From NCBI GenBank assembly GCA_028551475.1, contig CM052356.1, forward strand, positions 13,357,884 to 13,421,883: DNA of 64,000 nucleotides, given 5' to 3'. This document shows, piece by piece, positions 48,767-62,500 of the stretch. Each line of letters opens with the position of its first letter. Position 1 is the stretch's first letter. Below the pieces are notes generated by a model that was not told the origin of the DNA, did not search any database, and was given only the letters and a program-made list of their open reading frames with translations. Both the position numbers and the translations under genes were made by a program. The DNA is from Casuarina equisetifolia (taxonomy: Eukaryota > Streptophyta > Magnoliopsida > Fagales > Casuarinaceae).

Positions 48767-50012
48767 TGATAACTCTATTTTTATAGAGTTATTTTACCTA
48801 TTTTTAGACAATAAATAATGTAATGCTTATGAGAAAATATTTGAATTCCTTTTTATGTACTTAAATTTGTTTTGCTTTTGTAGAATAAAGAAGCATGGAG
48901 AAAAAGAATAAGCATAGCGAACTTAATGCTTACTATATGGCAAAATGTGGTTAAAATATCAAGATCAAGAAAATCAAGATGGGCATGGGCTTGGGCTTTG
49001 GATGATTGTTACTAAATTTTTTATTGTTATTGGGTTTTCTAAATAATTATAAAACATGATCATATTAGGAGTTCAAAGCCTAATTAAATTAGGAGTTCAA
49101 AACCCAATTGTTTTAAATATCAAAAATCCACTTCTACTAGGATAGGAGATAAGTTTAAACCTAAATCCTATTTAAGAGAAGAGAAGAAGCAAAAGAAATG
49201 GAGGAGAAAATTGAGCACAACTTAAGAAAGAGACTAAAAATTTAAGGTTTTCTTGAAAAGAAAACAAAAAGGGTGACAAACTTCTTATTCTTGGATTCAA
49301 GATGTTTTCTTTATTTCCTATAAATGTTCTTCCTCATTACTTCTTTATGCTTTAGTTTACTTTTGTTAAAGCTACAATGTAACCTAATTATGATGATATA
49401 AATCTTATGATTGTTATGTTTTGCAAGATATTTTGTTTATGTGAAGTTGCATATTACTGTGTTTAATGCTTTTAAGTGATTAGTTATCACTTAAATGATC
49501 TAATTTACATGTTTGACACCGACAGGAGATAATATGCAATTACTTCTTGTAATATGTAACCATAAATTAAATATGGATAGACATATACCATATTGTTTGT
49601 GTGACTTTTAGTATAAATTGAGAATATTCATAGATCCTAATGCATTTGGTTTGTTTCAATTCACATATAAAGATATAGTAAATTAATGAACTAAGTAGGT
49701 TTATTATACCTAGACATATGATAGTAAATAAATTAAGAAGTTTTGTCATCACATAGATATTATCCCTTTTGCAAGCATAAATAATCAATATTAATACCTA
49801 GTAGTTATAGTAAAATCATATGCTCTAACATATTTCTTGTATTTAGTTTTCTTAAATTTAGTTAGTTAATCTATCATTAATTATTTAGATTTGTTAAATA
49901 AATTCTAGGAGTTGTTTACCATTAGTAATCACCAATCTCCGTGGGATGATATCTTTCTTATCATTATATTACTTATTTAACATGTTCACTTGCATATAAA
50001 ATTCACCGAACA
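48767..50012 (+). mobile_element. Solo LTR, Athila-like family A, plus orientation
   Basis: The 1246-bp solo LTR reads TGATAACTC...ACCGAACA on the plus strand, opposite to the other four copies. It is flanked by an exact 5-bp duplication, CAAGC, at 48762-48766 and 50013-50017. The host sequence (about 48.5 kb to 50154) is not identified. Confidence 0.95.
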
Positions 50013-50154
50013 CAAGCCTTCCACTACATAACTACTTGCAACACATAAAATCTTCTTCATGTGAGTGTCCATTGTTGCAAAAGGATGCCACATCATACAT
50101 GTCCTCCAACTTTCCTCCTCAAGTTGTTGGTTGATAAAAATCTAAGACCCTAAA

Positions 50155-50859
50155 TGATGCAGAATAGGATGGGCAATGGAGTGAGCTTTCAATTATAGAG
50201 AGATTGGAGCGGAATAATAACAGGAAAATTTGGAAGTATATAGGACAAGAAAAGTAAAGACTGGAAAATAAGGTACAGAAAGGTAAAAGGCAGTAATTTA
50301 AGTGCAGGAATTAAGATAACTAGAATTTAAAAGGCTGCAAAGTAAATGCACGAAAATTAAAGGGCAAAGGTTAAGGGAAAAGGAAATTCAATAACTTTTC
50401 CAATCTCTATAGTTTTGATTACAACTGAAAGAACAATGTCCTTAAATAAACGACTAAGACTAACCATAAAAGGATCTAGAAGTCATAAAACCTAAATTTG
50501 GTAGAATTTGAATCCCTAAAATTAAGGAAAATCAAACTAACCATAGAAGGATCTAGAATTCATAAAACCTAAGTTTGGTAGAATTCAGATCCCTAAAATT
50601 AAAAAAAAATCAAACTAACCAAATTAAGATAGGATCCTAACAAATCAGGGATAGAATCCTAACAAATTAGGGATAGGATCCCAAAAAGTTAGGGATTTTA
50701 AAATAGTATGAATCTTGATAGGTATGGAATCTCTAGATAAGTTAGAATTCTTTTATTGGAGCTTGGACCCAAAGAAGTACATTGTAGCCCCAATGTCTTG
50801 TCATAGGAATCAACAAAACTTGGACTTTCTCTTTACCTTGGCCTTTGGACGTGTCCACA
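50155..50859 (-). repeat. 3' LTR of the gypsy element
   Basis: A 705-bp LTR, similar along its length to 55422-55595 plus 56826-57261. The shared blocks GTGAGCTTTCAATTATAGAG and CCTTTGGACGTGTCCACA mark its two ends. Confidence 0.87.
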
Positions 50860-53800
50860 TAGTCTCCTCGGGTTAGAGAGGATTTGTCCTCAAATTCGGA
50901 TGATTGTTGTTGTCCACATATGGAGACAAATCTTCCACATCAAAAGTGGAACTACTTGACAAGTCCACTTTGTACGCATTTTCTTTGACTCGCGCAACTA
51001 CTTTGAATGGTTTGTCAGCTCGTGGTTCGATCTTACTCTTTCTTTTTGTTGGAAACCTTTCCTTTCATAAGTATACCCATACGAGATCCCCAAGTTGAAA
51101 AATTGATGGTTTTTGATGCCTATTGGCCTTCTTTTTGTAAACCTCATTTACTCTTTCAATCTGGACTAAAATTTCTTCATGAAACTTTTTCATCAATTTG
51201 GCCCGCTCATTTACATCAAAGTTGATCTAGGCATCAATGGGTAAAGATGATAACTCAATAGGAGTAAGCAGATTAAGCCCATAGACTACCTCAAATGGCG
51301 AATGACCAATTGTAGCACTTGGAGCTCGATTGTAGGCAAATTCCACGTGTGCAAGCTTGATGTCCCAATCCTTGAGATTCTTGTTCACCAAGGTTCTCAA
51401 AAGTGTCCCCAATGTTTAGTTGGTAACCTCTGTTTGTCCATTTGTCTGGGGTGGTGGAAGGTGCTAAACAATAGCTTGGTACCCAGCTTGGCCCATAAAG
51501 TTTTCCAAAAGTGGCTTAGAAACTTGGTATCTCTATCAGAAATGATCGTTTTTGGCACACATGTAGTTTCACAATCTCCCTGAAAAACAAATCCGCAATA
51601 TGAATCACATTGTTGTCTTGTGGCAAGGAGTAAAATGGCCTATCTTGGAAAATCGATTGACGACTACCATGATAGAGTCCTTTCCCCTTTGAGTCTGAGG
51701 CAAAGTTACAATAAAATCCATGTTGAGATCTTCCCATGGTTGGTTTGGAACTAGTAATGGAGCGTAGGGACTAGGCTTGAAATGCATCTTGGCTCGTTGA
51801 CATGTAGCACAACAGGATATGAAGGCAAAAACGTCCCCTTTCATTTTGGACCAATAGAAATTCTCCTTAAGGATCTCCAATGTCTTGTGCACACCAAAAT
51901 GCCTAGCTAGACCTCCTTCATAAGTCTTTTTGATCAATAATTCTCTGAAGAAACTCTTAGGAATGCATAACTGGTTACCTTTGAACAAATAGCCTTCTTG
52001 CACCATATATTCTCCATGAGCTCCTTTGGCACATTCTATCAGGATAGGAAATAACTCCTCATCTTCATAATAATGTTCTCTCATAATTTCAAATTTGAGT
52101 ACCCTTGCATCCAAGATGGTTAGCAAAGAATACCTTCTTAATAAAGCATTTGCCATAGTATTAGTAGTTCCTGGTTTATACTGAGAAACAAAAGTAAAGG
52201 ATTGAAGGAACTTTACCCATTTAGCATGCCTTGGGTTGAGCTTATGCTGGCCATTCAAATACTTAAGTGCCTGGTGATCTGAGTGAAGAACAAATTGCTT
52301 TGGTCGAAGGTAGTGGCTCTAATGATCAAGAGCTCATACTATCGCATAGAACTCCTTGTCATAGGTTGAATAATTCTTTTTTGCATCTACTAACTTCTCA
52401 CTAAAATAGGCCAATGGTTTCTTGGACTAAACCAAGATAGCCCTAATTCCCACACCACTAGCATCACACTCAACTTCAAATAATTTATCAAAATCTAGTA
52501 AAGCAAGAACATGAGTTGTACAAAGCTTTTGTTTGATTACTTCAAATGTTTGCTTGCAGATTCATTCCATTCAAATTGTCCCTTCTTCATACACTTAGTG
52601 ATTGGAGCCATGATGGTGCTAAAATGAGGAATAAATCTCCTATAGAATGAAGCCAAGCCATGAAAGCTCCTAATCTCAGTTGGTGTTTTTGGAATGGGCC
52701 AAGACTTAATTGCCTCCACTTTTGACTGATCAACTACAATGCCATGTTGAGAAACCACATATCCAAGAAACACGACATTTAGACTCATGAATTCACACTT
52801 CTCCATCTTTGTATACAGTTTTCGTTTTCTTAACAAGTCAAAGATCTTTTTCAGGTGTTTCACATGATCATCAATACTTTGGCTATAGACTAGAATATCA
52901 TCAAAGTAAACAGTACAAATTTACCAAGGTATGGTCGAAGTACCTCATTCATCAGTCTCATGAAGGTGCTGGGAGCATTTGACAATCCAAAAGGCATTAC
53001 TAACCATTCATATAAGCCTCCCTTGGTCTTGAAGGTAGTTTTCCATTTATCACCCTCCCGCATATGAATTTGGTGGTAACTGCTTGTTAGATCAATCTTG
53101 GAAAAGACTATAGCTCCATAAATTTCATTAAGCATATCATCAAGTCTAAGGATAGGATACCTATCCTTGATTGTGATCTTATTGATGGCTTGACTGTCAA
53201 CACACATTCGAAAACTATCATCTTTCTTGGGGACCACGAGTGATGAAACAAAATAGGGACTTATGCTTTCTCTAACATACCTTCTTCTTATCAGCTCATC
53301 TACTTGTCTTTGCAACCCCTTGGTTTCTTCAAGATTACAACAGTAACGGGTCAATTAGGAAGACATCTTTATACTCGGATAAGAGCTATAGAACCTTTGG
53401 ATGGGGAATACTCTCTTCAGTTACTAACTTTTTCTCTACCATAAGTAGGGCATACATAGGTTTATGTTTAAGGATGGCTTTTTCGAGTTTGGTTTGGGTG
53501 ATGAATAGGTTTTTTTGGGTGTTTTCTCTCTGGGCTGAGGTTTTATGGATCTGGGATGGGCTTAAGGGTGTAAGGGTGATCTGTTTATCATTCTTCTTCA
53601 CAGCATAAGTGTTGCTTCTACCATCATGCTTTGCAAACCTATCAAATTGCATGGTCTTCCAAGTAACAGGTGACATGCTTCCATAGGAATAATATCACAA
53701 AGGGCTTCATCAGTAAAATTTTGCCCAATGAAAAAAAAAACTAAAACTTATCTCTTCACTTAAAAATCGTTACCCTAACTTAGCCATTGTAGCTTGTAAG

Positions 53801-55421
53801 GCTATGGATGAGGAGAGGTTGATAGTTTCAACTTTTCGACTAGTATTATGGGTGTCACATTAGTACAACTTTCACTGTAAATGATCATAGAACATACCTT
53901 GCCCTCAATGGTACACCTTGTTTGGAAGATGTTTTCTCTTTGTTCATCTTGAGAACTAAGCTTTGAAAAGAGAGTATGGCGAATGACCAGAAGCTCACCA
54001 GAATCTGGTTCAGCTATGCAATCTTTCTCTTCTGTTTATTCCAATGGCTCCTCCACCTGGTACACTTCTCTAATTTCCTCCTATTCTTTTATTGTCATTA
54101 CCTTTCGATTAGGGCAATTAGCTTGAAGGTGGCCAACTCCTTGACATTTATAACATCTTACTTGGGACCATTCCCTTTTGGAAATAGTAGCCCGAGAACT
54201 CTCACCATGTTTGGCCTCCATGTTTTTGGGCTTGTCTAATTCCTTGGGAGCCTGACTCGAAAAGCTATATTTAGTGTTGCTTAAGGCAACCTTTTGAACA
54301 TAATCTCCTTTGTTGAAATACTTGGTCTTGGAGGCAACTCTTTGCTTCTCAACCTTACCAACTAGCTTGTACACATCATCAAGAGAGCAATAAGGTTGCA
54401 AATCAACCATCTGGGCAATATATGGATTTAAGCCTCCAAGAAATCAAGCAATGGATTGCTCTATCGGTTTAGGGACATCACATCGGATCATCAGCTTCTC
54501 AAATTCTCTTATGTATTCTCCAACACTTATTTTTTCTTGCTTCAAAGTGTGCAACTTGTGATAAAGCTCTTGTTTGTATTCTCTAGGAAGAAATCGCCTA
54601 GTCAAAAGCCTCTTAAGCTTTTCCTAGGTTCTGACTTTACTTCACCCATCTCTTTCCCTAAGCTTTCTTGTATTATCCCACCATAGAGAAGCATAATCCT
54701 TGAGTTTGAGAATAGCTACATTGCACTTTTTCTCCTCACTATAGTCTTTGTATTCAAAGATTCTCTCCATAGCACAAATCCAATCAAGAAAATCATCTAG
54801 GTCAAACTACCATCAAATTTAGGAAAGTTTGTACGAAGGCTTTGATCATCTTCCTCTAGCCTCCCTTTTCTTCTTTTCCTAGTATCTTCATCACTAAAAT
54901 CAACATCAAATTCAATGTCAACATGAGGTTGTGGTGGTTGATATGTTGGGGTACATAGGGTGGTTGTAAACTCTGAGGTTGGTATGATCTATATTATTGG
55001 TAATAAGGGGCATGTGGTGCTGGTTTTCTCGGTAAAAAAGGTTAGGTTGATGGTTGGGTGAGTAGTGGTTGAGGAATGGACATTTTTATGTGTGATATGG
55101 ATACTTAGGGTGGTGGTAAAGTTGTTTGGAAAGGTGGGTGTGTTGTTTGTGGTGGTGGTGGAGTAGGATGGGGTGCTTGAGTTGTTTGAGGTGGTAAGCA
55201 CAGCTAAATTAAGAGTTTAAGCTCTTGAAAATCAGCCTTCATCTTCTTGATTTCACTCTTCTGCACCATATGGGCACCTAGCCATGGTGGAACGGGTGAG
55301 GATGAACGAGAAGAACCATCTTCTTCTTAAGACATGGTGATGCTATCAAACAATAGATTGATGAGATGAACAAATTTGTTAGAACAGCTCACTCACCAAA
55401 ACCTTGGCTTTAATTACCATT

Positions 55422-57261
55422 TGATTAGGATTGTAATGGGCAACAGAGTGAGCTTTCAATTATAGAGAGATTAGAGCGGGATAATAACAGGAAAATTCAA
55501 AAATATATAGGATTGGAAAGGTAAAGATTGGAAAATAAGGTATGAAAAGGTAAAAGGCAGTAATTTAAGTACAGGAATTAAGATAACTAGAATATTGTTT
55601 GATGAAATTTAAATGCAATTGAGCATGTCGAATAAGTAATATAATGATGAGAAAGATATCGTCCCACAGAGATTGGTGATTACTAAAACAATTAATTATT
55701 AACTGTGAATAACTCCTATAATTTATCTAATAAATCCAAATGATTAATGATAAATTAACTAACTAAATTTAAAAAAACTAAATACAAGAAATATGTTAGA
55801 GCATCTGATTTCACCATAACTACTAGGTACTAATGTGATTATTTATACTTGCAAGATAAATAATATCTATATGATGGTAGAACTTCCTAATTTATTTACT
55901 ATCTTATGTGTAGGTATAGCAAACCTATTTAGTTCATTAATTCACTATATTACTATATATGAATTGAAACAAACCAAATGCATTAAGATCTATGAATATT
56001 CCCAGTTTACACCGAAAGCCACATAAATAATATGGTATATGTCTATCCATATTTAATTTATGGTTACAAATTATAAGAAGCAACTGCATATCATCTCTTG
56101 TTGGTTTTAAACATGTAAATCAGATCATTCAAGTGGTAGCTAATCATTTAAAAGCATTAAACACAGTAACATGTAACTTCACATAAAAAAAAATATCTTA
56201 CAAAACATAATAATCATAAGATTCATACCATCATAGTTAGGTTACATCATAGCTCTAACAAAAGTAAACTAAAATATAAAAAAATAATAAGGAAGAACAA
56301 TAATAGGAAACAAAGAATGCATCTTGAATCTAAGAACAAGAAGTCTGTTACCCTTTTTGTCTTCTTTTCAAGAAAACCTTGAATTCTTGGCCTTTCTCTT
56401 GAGTTGTACTCAATTTTCTCCTCCTCCTTCTTTTACCTTTTCTCTTCTCTTAAATAGGTTTTAGGTTTAGACTTATCTCTTATCTTAGTAGAAGTGGGTT
56501 TTGACCCAAGACAATTAGGTTTTGAACTCTTATATTAATTGGGCTTTGAACTCTTAACATGATTAGGTTTTCTAAATAATTAGAAAACCTAATAACAATG
56601 GAAAATCTAAAGTCCAAGCCCATCTTGATTTTCTTGATCTTGATATTTTGACCATATAATAAACATAAGGTTTTCTATGCTTATCCTTTTTTTTCATACC
56701 TCCTTATGCTACAAAAACAAGACAAATTCAAGTAAATAAAGAGGAATTTAAATATTTTCTTATAAGCATTGTATTATTTATTACCTAAAAATAGGTAAAA
56801 TAACTCTATAAAAATATAGTTATCAAATATAAAAGGCTACAAAGTAAAGGCTCGAAAATTAAAGGGCAAAGGTTAAGGGAAAATGAAATTCAATAACTTT
56901 TCCAATCTCCACAGTTTTGATTACAACGGAAGGAACAATGTCCTTAAATAGACGACTAAGACTAACCATAGAAGGATCTAGAATTCATAAAACCTAAGCC
57001 TGTTAGAATTCATATCCTTAAAATTAAGGAAAATCAAACTAACCAAATTAAGATAGGATCCCAACAAATCAAGGATAGAATCCCAACAAGTTAGGGATTT
57101 TAAAACAGTACGAATCTTGATGGGTATGGAAACTCCAAATAAGTCAAAATTCTTCTGTTTGAGCTTAGACCCAACAAAGTACATTGTAGCCCCAATGTCT
57201 TGTCATAGGAATCAACAAAACTTGGGCTTTCTCTTTACCTTGGCCTTTGGACGTGTCCACA
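55422..57261 (-). repeat. 5' LTR of the gypsy element, interrupted by a solo LTR
   Basis: Outer parts 55422-55595 and 56826-57261 together match 50155-50859. The AGATAACTAGAAT block is cut by the insertion and resumes as AATATAAAAGGCTAC. Confidence 0.87.
55596..56825 (-). mobile_element. Solo LTR, Athila-like family A, inside a gypsy LTR
   Basis: The 1230-bp solo LTR is flanked by an exact 5-bp duplication, AATAT, at 55591-55595 and 56826-56830. Its ends differ slightly from the sister copies (TGTTTGATG at the left). It is the most diverged of the solo copies by eye. Confidence 0.95.
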
Positions 57262-59534
57262 TCACCAAGCTTGGAGAAGAGGTGGCTATGCTAATGAGCA
57301 TTCAGTGGTTTAGTCAACATTTAGACTAGGACTCAACTAACTAGTCTAAATTTTTTGCATGAGTTGTAGTGATAAATCCATTCTTGATTGTTCCTTAATT
57401 AAATGACAATTTATGTCAATGTGCTTCATCTTCTAATGAAAAACAGGTTTTTTAGCTATTTTCCGCACATAATCATTATCACAATAAAGTATGACTAACT
57501 GTGGGACATCAATCCCTAATAACTAAGAAGACTTATAAGCTATGTATTCTCACATGTTGTTATGGCCATCGCATGATATTTTGCCTCCAAGGATGAAATT
57601 GACACTATTGTTTTTTTTCTTCTTATTACTCCATGATACTAGTGAACCTCTTAACATAATGCAAAAGGTAGTCATTGATTTTATGCAAAGTGGCACCCGC
57701 AAGATGGTTTAAATAAAATCATTATGATGATGGAGTGTGTGTTAAATAAATGATGTGGGGTTGTCTCACATTGTTAAGGAGAGTAAGACTCTTTCTTGTA
57801 GATGAAAAGGTGTCATGATTAGCCACTCCTTTCTTTAGAACATAGCCTTTTGCAACCAACCTCACTTTTTACCATTCTATATCTTAAATTCTCTCTCCTT
57901 CATGATAAAATTGTATTTTGGAATTCCTTCTTTTCATAGTGGTCTTGCACATTCATTTTTTCTTTTTATTACTCTCTCTTAATCTTGAATAGCTTATCTA
58001 TGCAATGTGAAACGTTAAGATTAAACTATGAACTTTAGTCTAGGTAATATACTTTTCAACCAATCCTAATCTCTTACAAGTATCTCTATCACAAATACAT
58101 GGATATAAGCACAATAGTGTTAAAATCAAACCAAGGAGCACCCAAAGTATGCAGTTCAGAAAATCCTCAAATATGCACAAATTTGTGAGGCTTAATAACA
58201 CCAAAGCAATTCTCAAATGATTGAATGTCTCCACAAGAGTCACAATAATGTTCTCATATATTTCTAGGCTATATTTGTGGCAAAATAATCAACCAAATAG
58301 TACAAAAATAAGCACAATAGCATTAAAGGCCTAAATCATGAGAACAACGATTTTGGAGTTCCGTAGGGTGCTATCTTCTCAAAATGCTTGATTAAATCAA
58401 CTCAAATCAGCAAGAGAGGAGTAGAAATGCAAAGTGAGTTTGCTTAAGCCAATATGATCAGATTTTAGCTCAAACCATGTGCAAATAATTATTGAAATTT
58501 CAGCTGCACTGTTTTTCTCTCCTGGACAATTTTTCTGCATGATTTTTGTATAAAACAGGAGAGAGAAAGTTTACACAAATGGATTGCAATCGATTTTATT
58601 CACTTCGGATTTTTCTGTTAAAATGTAAAAAGAATATGAACGTTGCTTGATTTTGACAACCAGAGAGAAGAAACCGCAAAATTAAAAACTAGGGATTGAG
58701 AGAGGACTTTGAGAGAGAAAGAAAGGAAAGGGAAAAATAAGATTAGACATGGAGAAGGAAATAATAAAGTGAGATGCACGTTTCATGAATGGCGAGCCTT
58801 GGGATTGGATCATTTGATTTGGCCGCATGGTTTTAGCCAAACCCAAAAACCTCAAAAAGTAAATAATAATAATAAAAAATATACTTCAACCTATCAAAAA
58901 TACATTTCACAACCATAAGCTTACAGTCAACACATATTCATGAGAATGGAAAAACGAAATAAATTTATTTCCAAATGTAAATATAAGATCCAAAAAGACC
59001 TCTACATTGCGTCGACTCCCCACGGTGTAACAAAAAGACCTCCTTCCATTTTTTTCCCCACAAGACCTTTACAACATTCTATGTTTGCTAACGAGAGAAT
59101 AAGCTCCATTTACTTCAGACAACGGCGTCATCATCAAGATTTGGTCCTTGACTCCCACGTCATAATCGTCAAGAGCCTCTCAGAAATCGGTAAAAGCGCA
59201 TCCTTTCTTGCTGAGCTTTTCACAGTTCTATTGCTCCATAACTAAAGAATCGAAAGCCATAAGCATACTAAATTCATCCCAAATTTGTGGGAGCTTAGTG
59301 AAATAGACTACAACTATCGTTCCTACCTGGCGCACATCACAATGTTCATTCAACAAATCAAAAACTCTTGATGGGTCAATCAACCTAGTTAAAGCATGTC
59401 TACAACTCTTCCCATAGTGTTGTTATGTCCGTCGTGTAAATCAACCCCTCATGTAATTGCTAGAAAGTGTGTTCATGATCTATGATAGACATGTCTTATT
59501 ATACCTTTCCTAGTGAGTCTTAAGTTGAAGCTGT
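57262..59534. other. Degraded DNA with a copia RNase H scrap
   Basis: At about 57360-57700 the minus strand shows remains of copia RNase H. The rest is AT-rich and unassigned: 57.7-58.7 kb has no clear coding, and 58.7-59.3 kb has plus-strand frames (58709-58918, 58940-59245) without any domain I know. I see no functional gene. Confidence 0.4.
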
Positions 59535-62500
59535 TGTTAGGTTTGGAGTAAATTAATAAGGGTAAATATGTAACTACCATGTTCATGTTATGGATAGTTT
59601 ATAGGTTTTTCTAGTCTTATTCAATTTAAGTTTCCTTGGTACTAGTATAAAAGAAAACACTATGAAAAAACCTAATTATGAAGTTGGAGAGATTAGTGTG
59701 AAAGATAGAGAGAGTGTATACTGTAACCTTCCTCATTATAGTAGAAAATTACTCCATAGGCCAAACATGTAGGGATTATCTTAAATCTTATAATTTCTAT
59801 GTGTCTTTTCTTAACTAATATTCTTTTTGTATATGCAATAAGATCCTAGGAGACTCCATGATTTTGAGATTCATGGGTTTGTTTATTAAAGCCAGGTTCT
59901 TAAATTAGTGCCAGAGCTCGTCCTTCATTAGGCAGTTAACACAAGAACAGTTATTTGGTGTAAACTTGGCACATCGCACATAAGAGAGAAGCTCTTAATA
60001 GATGTTTTGTTCTAAGAAATTTTTTGTCAAGCACTTGGTGTGCAACACATAGTGAGAGAAGTCAAAATTGACATTTAAGGTAGGAATTTTCTTCTCTTGA
60101 CTTTGTTTGTGTGATTTCCTACCTTTTAGTGGCCGAAAACTTCTAGATTTCATAGGAAAAGCAACTAAACTAAAGTAAGTGAGCTATGAAAGAAGCTTGA
60201 GGCTCTTTATGAATGTAAGACTCATCAAAACAAGGTTTCCTTCCTTTCTTAAAAGGTTAATCAATTTAAAGTACAAGGTAAGATGACCAATGACAGAGTT
60301 CTTGAGTGAGTTTAAGTCCTTGGTGAACCCATTGGCAAGATAAAGATTGTTTTAGAAGATAAATTGCAAGCAATTTTACTATTGAGTAACTTACCTAACA
60401 ATTAGTAGATATTGGAAGTCACTCTTGCAAACATAGCTCCAAGTGGCATCTTAAGTGTGAAAATAGTCCATGAAAGTTTGCTTAATATAGAAATCAGAGT
60501 AAATGAGTAAGGAACATTTAGACATATAGAAGTATTGATTATATAAATGAAAGGGAGAGAAGTAGAAATGTAGATAGAAATAGAGATAGAAGCAAAAGTA
60601 GAAGTAGAAGTAAGAGCATAGCACCAAATTTTGATATATCATGTGGAATATCATGTTTGAGGAGAGATGTTAAGTGATATTATTGTGGTAAGCCTAATCA
60701 TTATAAGAGAAACTATAGAAAGCTTAAGGAAGAAGAATCAAGGAATGAAGAAAATGAAGTTAAAAAGGATACAACAATAACTACATCCAACATTGGAGAT
60801 ATTATGATCTTTCGTGACTTTTATATCAACATCTCATGATTTCATCTTGAATTGTTGATATAGGTGCCTCTTTTTATGTTACTTCATATGAAAAGTTCTT
60901 CACATCTTATACATGTGGTGATTTTGGGTGTGTTAGCTTATAGAATAATACACATGAAAAAATAGTTTGCATTGGAGACGTAGTCTTAGAGACAGGTGTT
61001 AGATATAAGCTAATGTTGAAGAATGTTAGGCATGTTCTTGAAATTTGTTTCAACTTGATTTCTAGTGTTTTTTATGATGAGAGATATGATAATTACTTTG
61101 GTTGAAGTAAATGAAAACTCAGTAGAGGTTTTCTCATACTTGCAAAAGGATAAAAAATTAGTACTCTCTACAAGACTAAAGTTAGTATTAAGAAAGGTAA
61201 GGTAAACATGGTAGAAGATAACCACATGGAGCTTTGACATAAGTGACTTGGACTTCTGAGCAAAAAGGGATTTCAACATTTGATAAAGAACAAAATCATA
61301 TTAGGAGTTGGTGATGCTGATGCACAATTGAAGCCTTATGATCATTGTTTAGTTGGAACTCAATGTAAAGTATCATTTCAGAGAAGACCCATGTCTAAAA
61401 GAAAACATGTTCTTGATTTGATTCATTTAGATATGTGTACATTAAAGGTGAAAACTCTTGGTGGCACTATGTTTTTTGTTACCTTATCATTCGAGAAATG
61501 TATGGGTTTATGCTATGGTTGATTAGGTTTTGAAGGTCTTTAAATAATTGCAAGCTATGGTTGAGAAAGCAATTGGAAGGAAACTAAAGTGCATTCATGT
61601 AGATAATTGAGATGAATATAGATGCTTATTTGAAGAATACTACAAAACTCAGGATATCAAGCTTGAGAAGACAAATCCTAAAACTTGAGAGCATAATGGG
61701 GTTGCATAATAGATGAACATGACTATTGTTGAGAGGATCATGTGTATACTTTCACATTTTGGATTATCTTAATAATTTTGGGGTGAAGCAATGTGTACTG
61801 CAGTAGCTCTTATTAACTTGTCTCTTTCAGTTCCATTAATTATAAGGTGATCTACCTAAGAGACTATGGACTAATAAAGAGATTTCTTTTAAGCACTGAA
61901 GAGTTTTTGGCTGTAAGGTGGGTGTTTGTTCACATTTCTAAGGATGAGAGGAATAAGCTTGACAATAAAGCTTGCTATTGCATCTTTTTGGGTTATGCAT
62001 ATGATGAATTTGGATATAGATTATAAGATCCAATTGTAAATAAATTGATTAAAAGCAAAGATGTTATTTTCTTTGAAAATCAGACAATTGAAGATCTTAA
62101 GAAAACTAGAAAGCTAAGAATTGTTAATGAATGTCTTAAGGACATATCCACACCTTTTTCTTCTCTAGTAAGCACACATGAAGGGGGAACTACACAAGAA
62201 GAGTCACATGAAGATGTAACAAGTGAAGAAGTTTATGAAACTGCAATTAATGAAGAATTTAAAGGACATGTTTATGATCATTCAACTGAGTCATTAACCT
62301 AGTCCCCCAATTAGAAAACTAGCAAAAGCATCAGCCTTCATTGAAATATCTACCACATGAGTATTTGATATTAATTGATAAAGGGGAACTACAATGCTAT
62401 AAGGAAACTAATGAATGTAAGCACAAAAAAAAATGAAAGAAAGCAATGTGAGAGAAGATGAATTCCTTATAGGAAAACTACATTTATGACCTTATGGTGT

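Larger units (their letters stand above)
50155..57261 (-). mobile_element. Ty3/gypsy retrotransposon (Reina-like chromovirus) with both LTRs
   Basis: LTRs are 50155-50859 (3') and 55422-57261 (5', including a 1230-bp solo LTR). Just inside the 5' LTR, on the minus strand at about 55407-55421, lies a degenerate tRNA-iMet primer site. Parts on the minus strand are gag (about 55340-54080, CCHC knuckle near 54100-54150), protease (about 53900-53390), reverse transcriptase (about 53354-52890), RNase H (about 52863-52260) and integrase with C-terminal tail (about 52258-50870). Without the nested LTR the element is about 5.9 kb, fitting the small Reina-type chromoviruses; the clade call is from residue patterns and memory. 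It is broken in many places. No matching target duplication was found at its ends (flanks CTAAA and TCACC). Confidence 0.88.

Noticed and set aside
54989-55201. Thr/Asn-rich minus-strand frame
   Set aside because: It lies in the gag linker region of the gypsy fossil and is not a separate gene.
50150-57266. Target duplication for the gypsy element with both LTRs
   Set aside because: The 5-bp flanks (CTAAA left, TCACC right) do not match, even when the LTR ends are shifted by a few bases.
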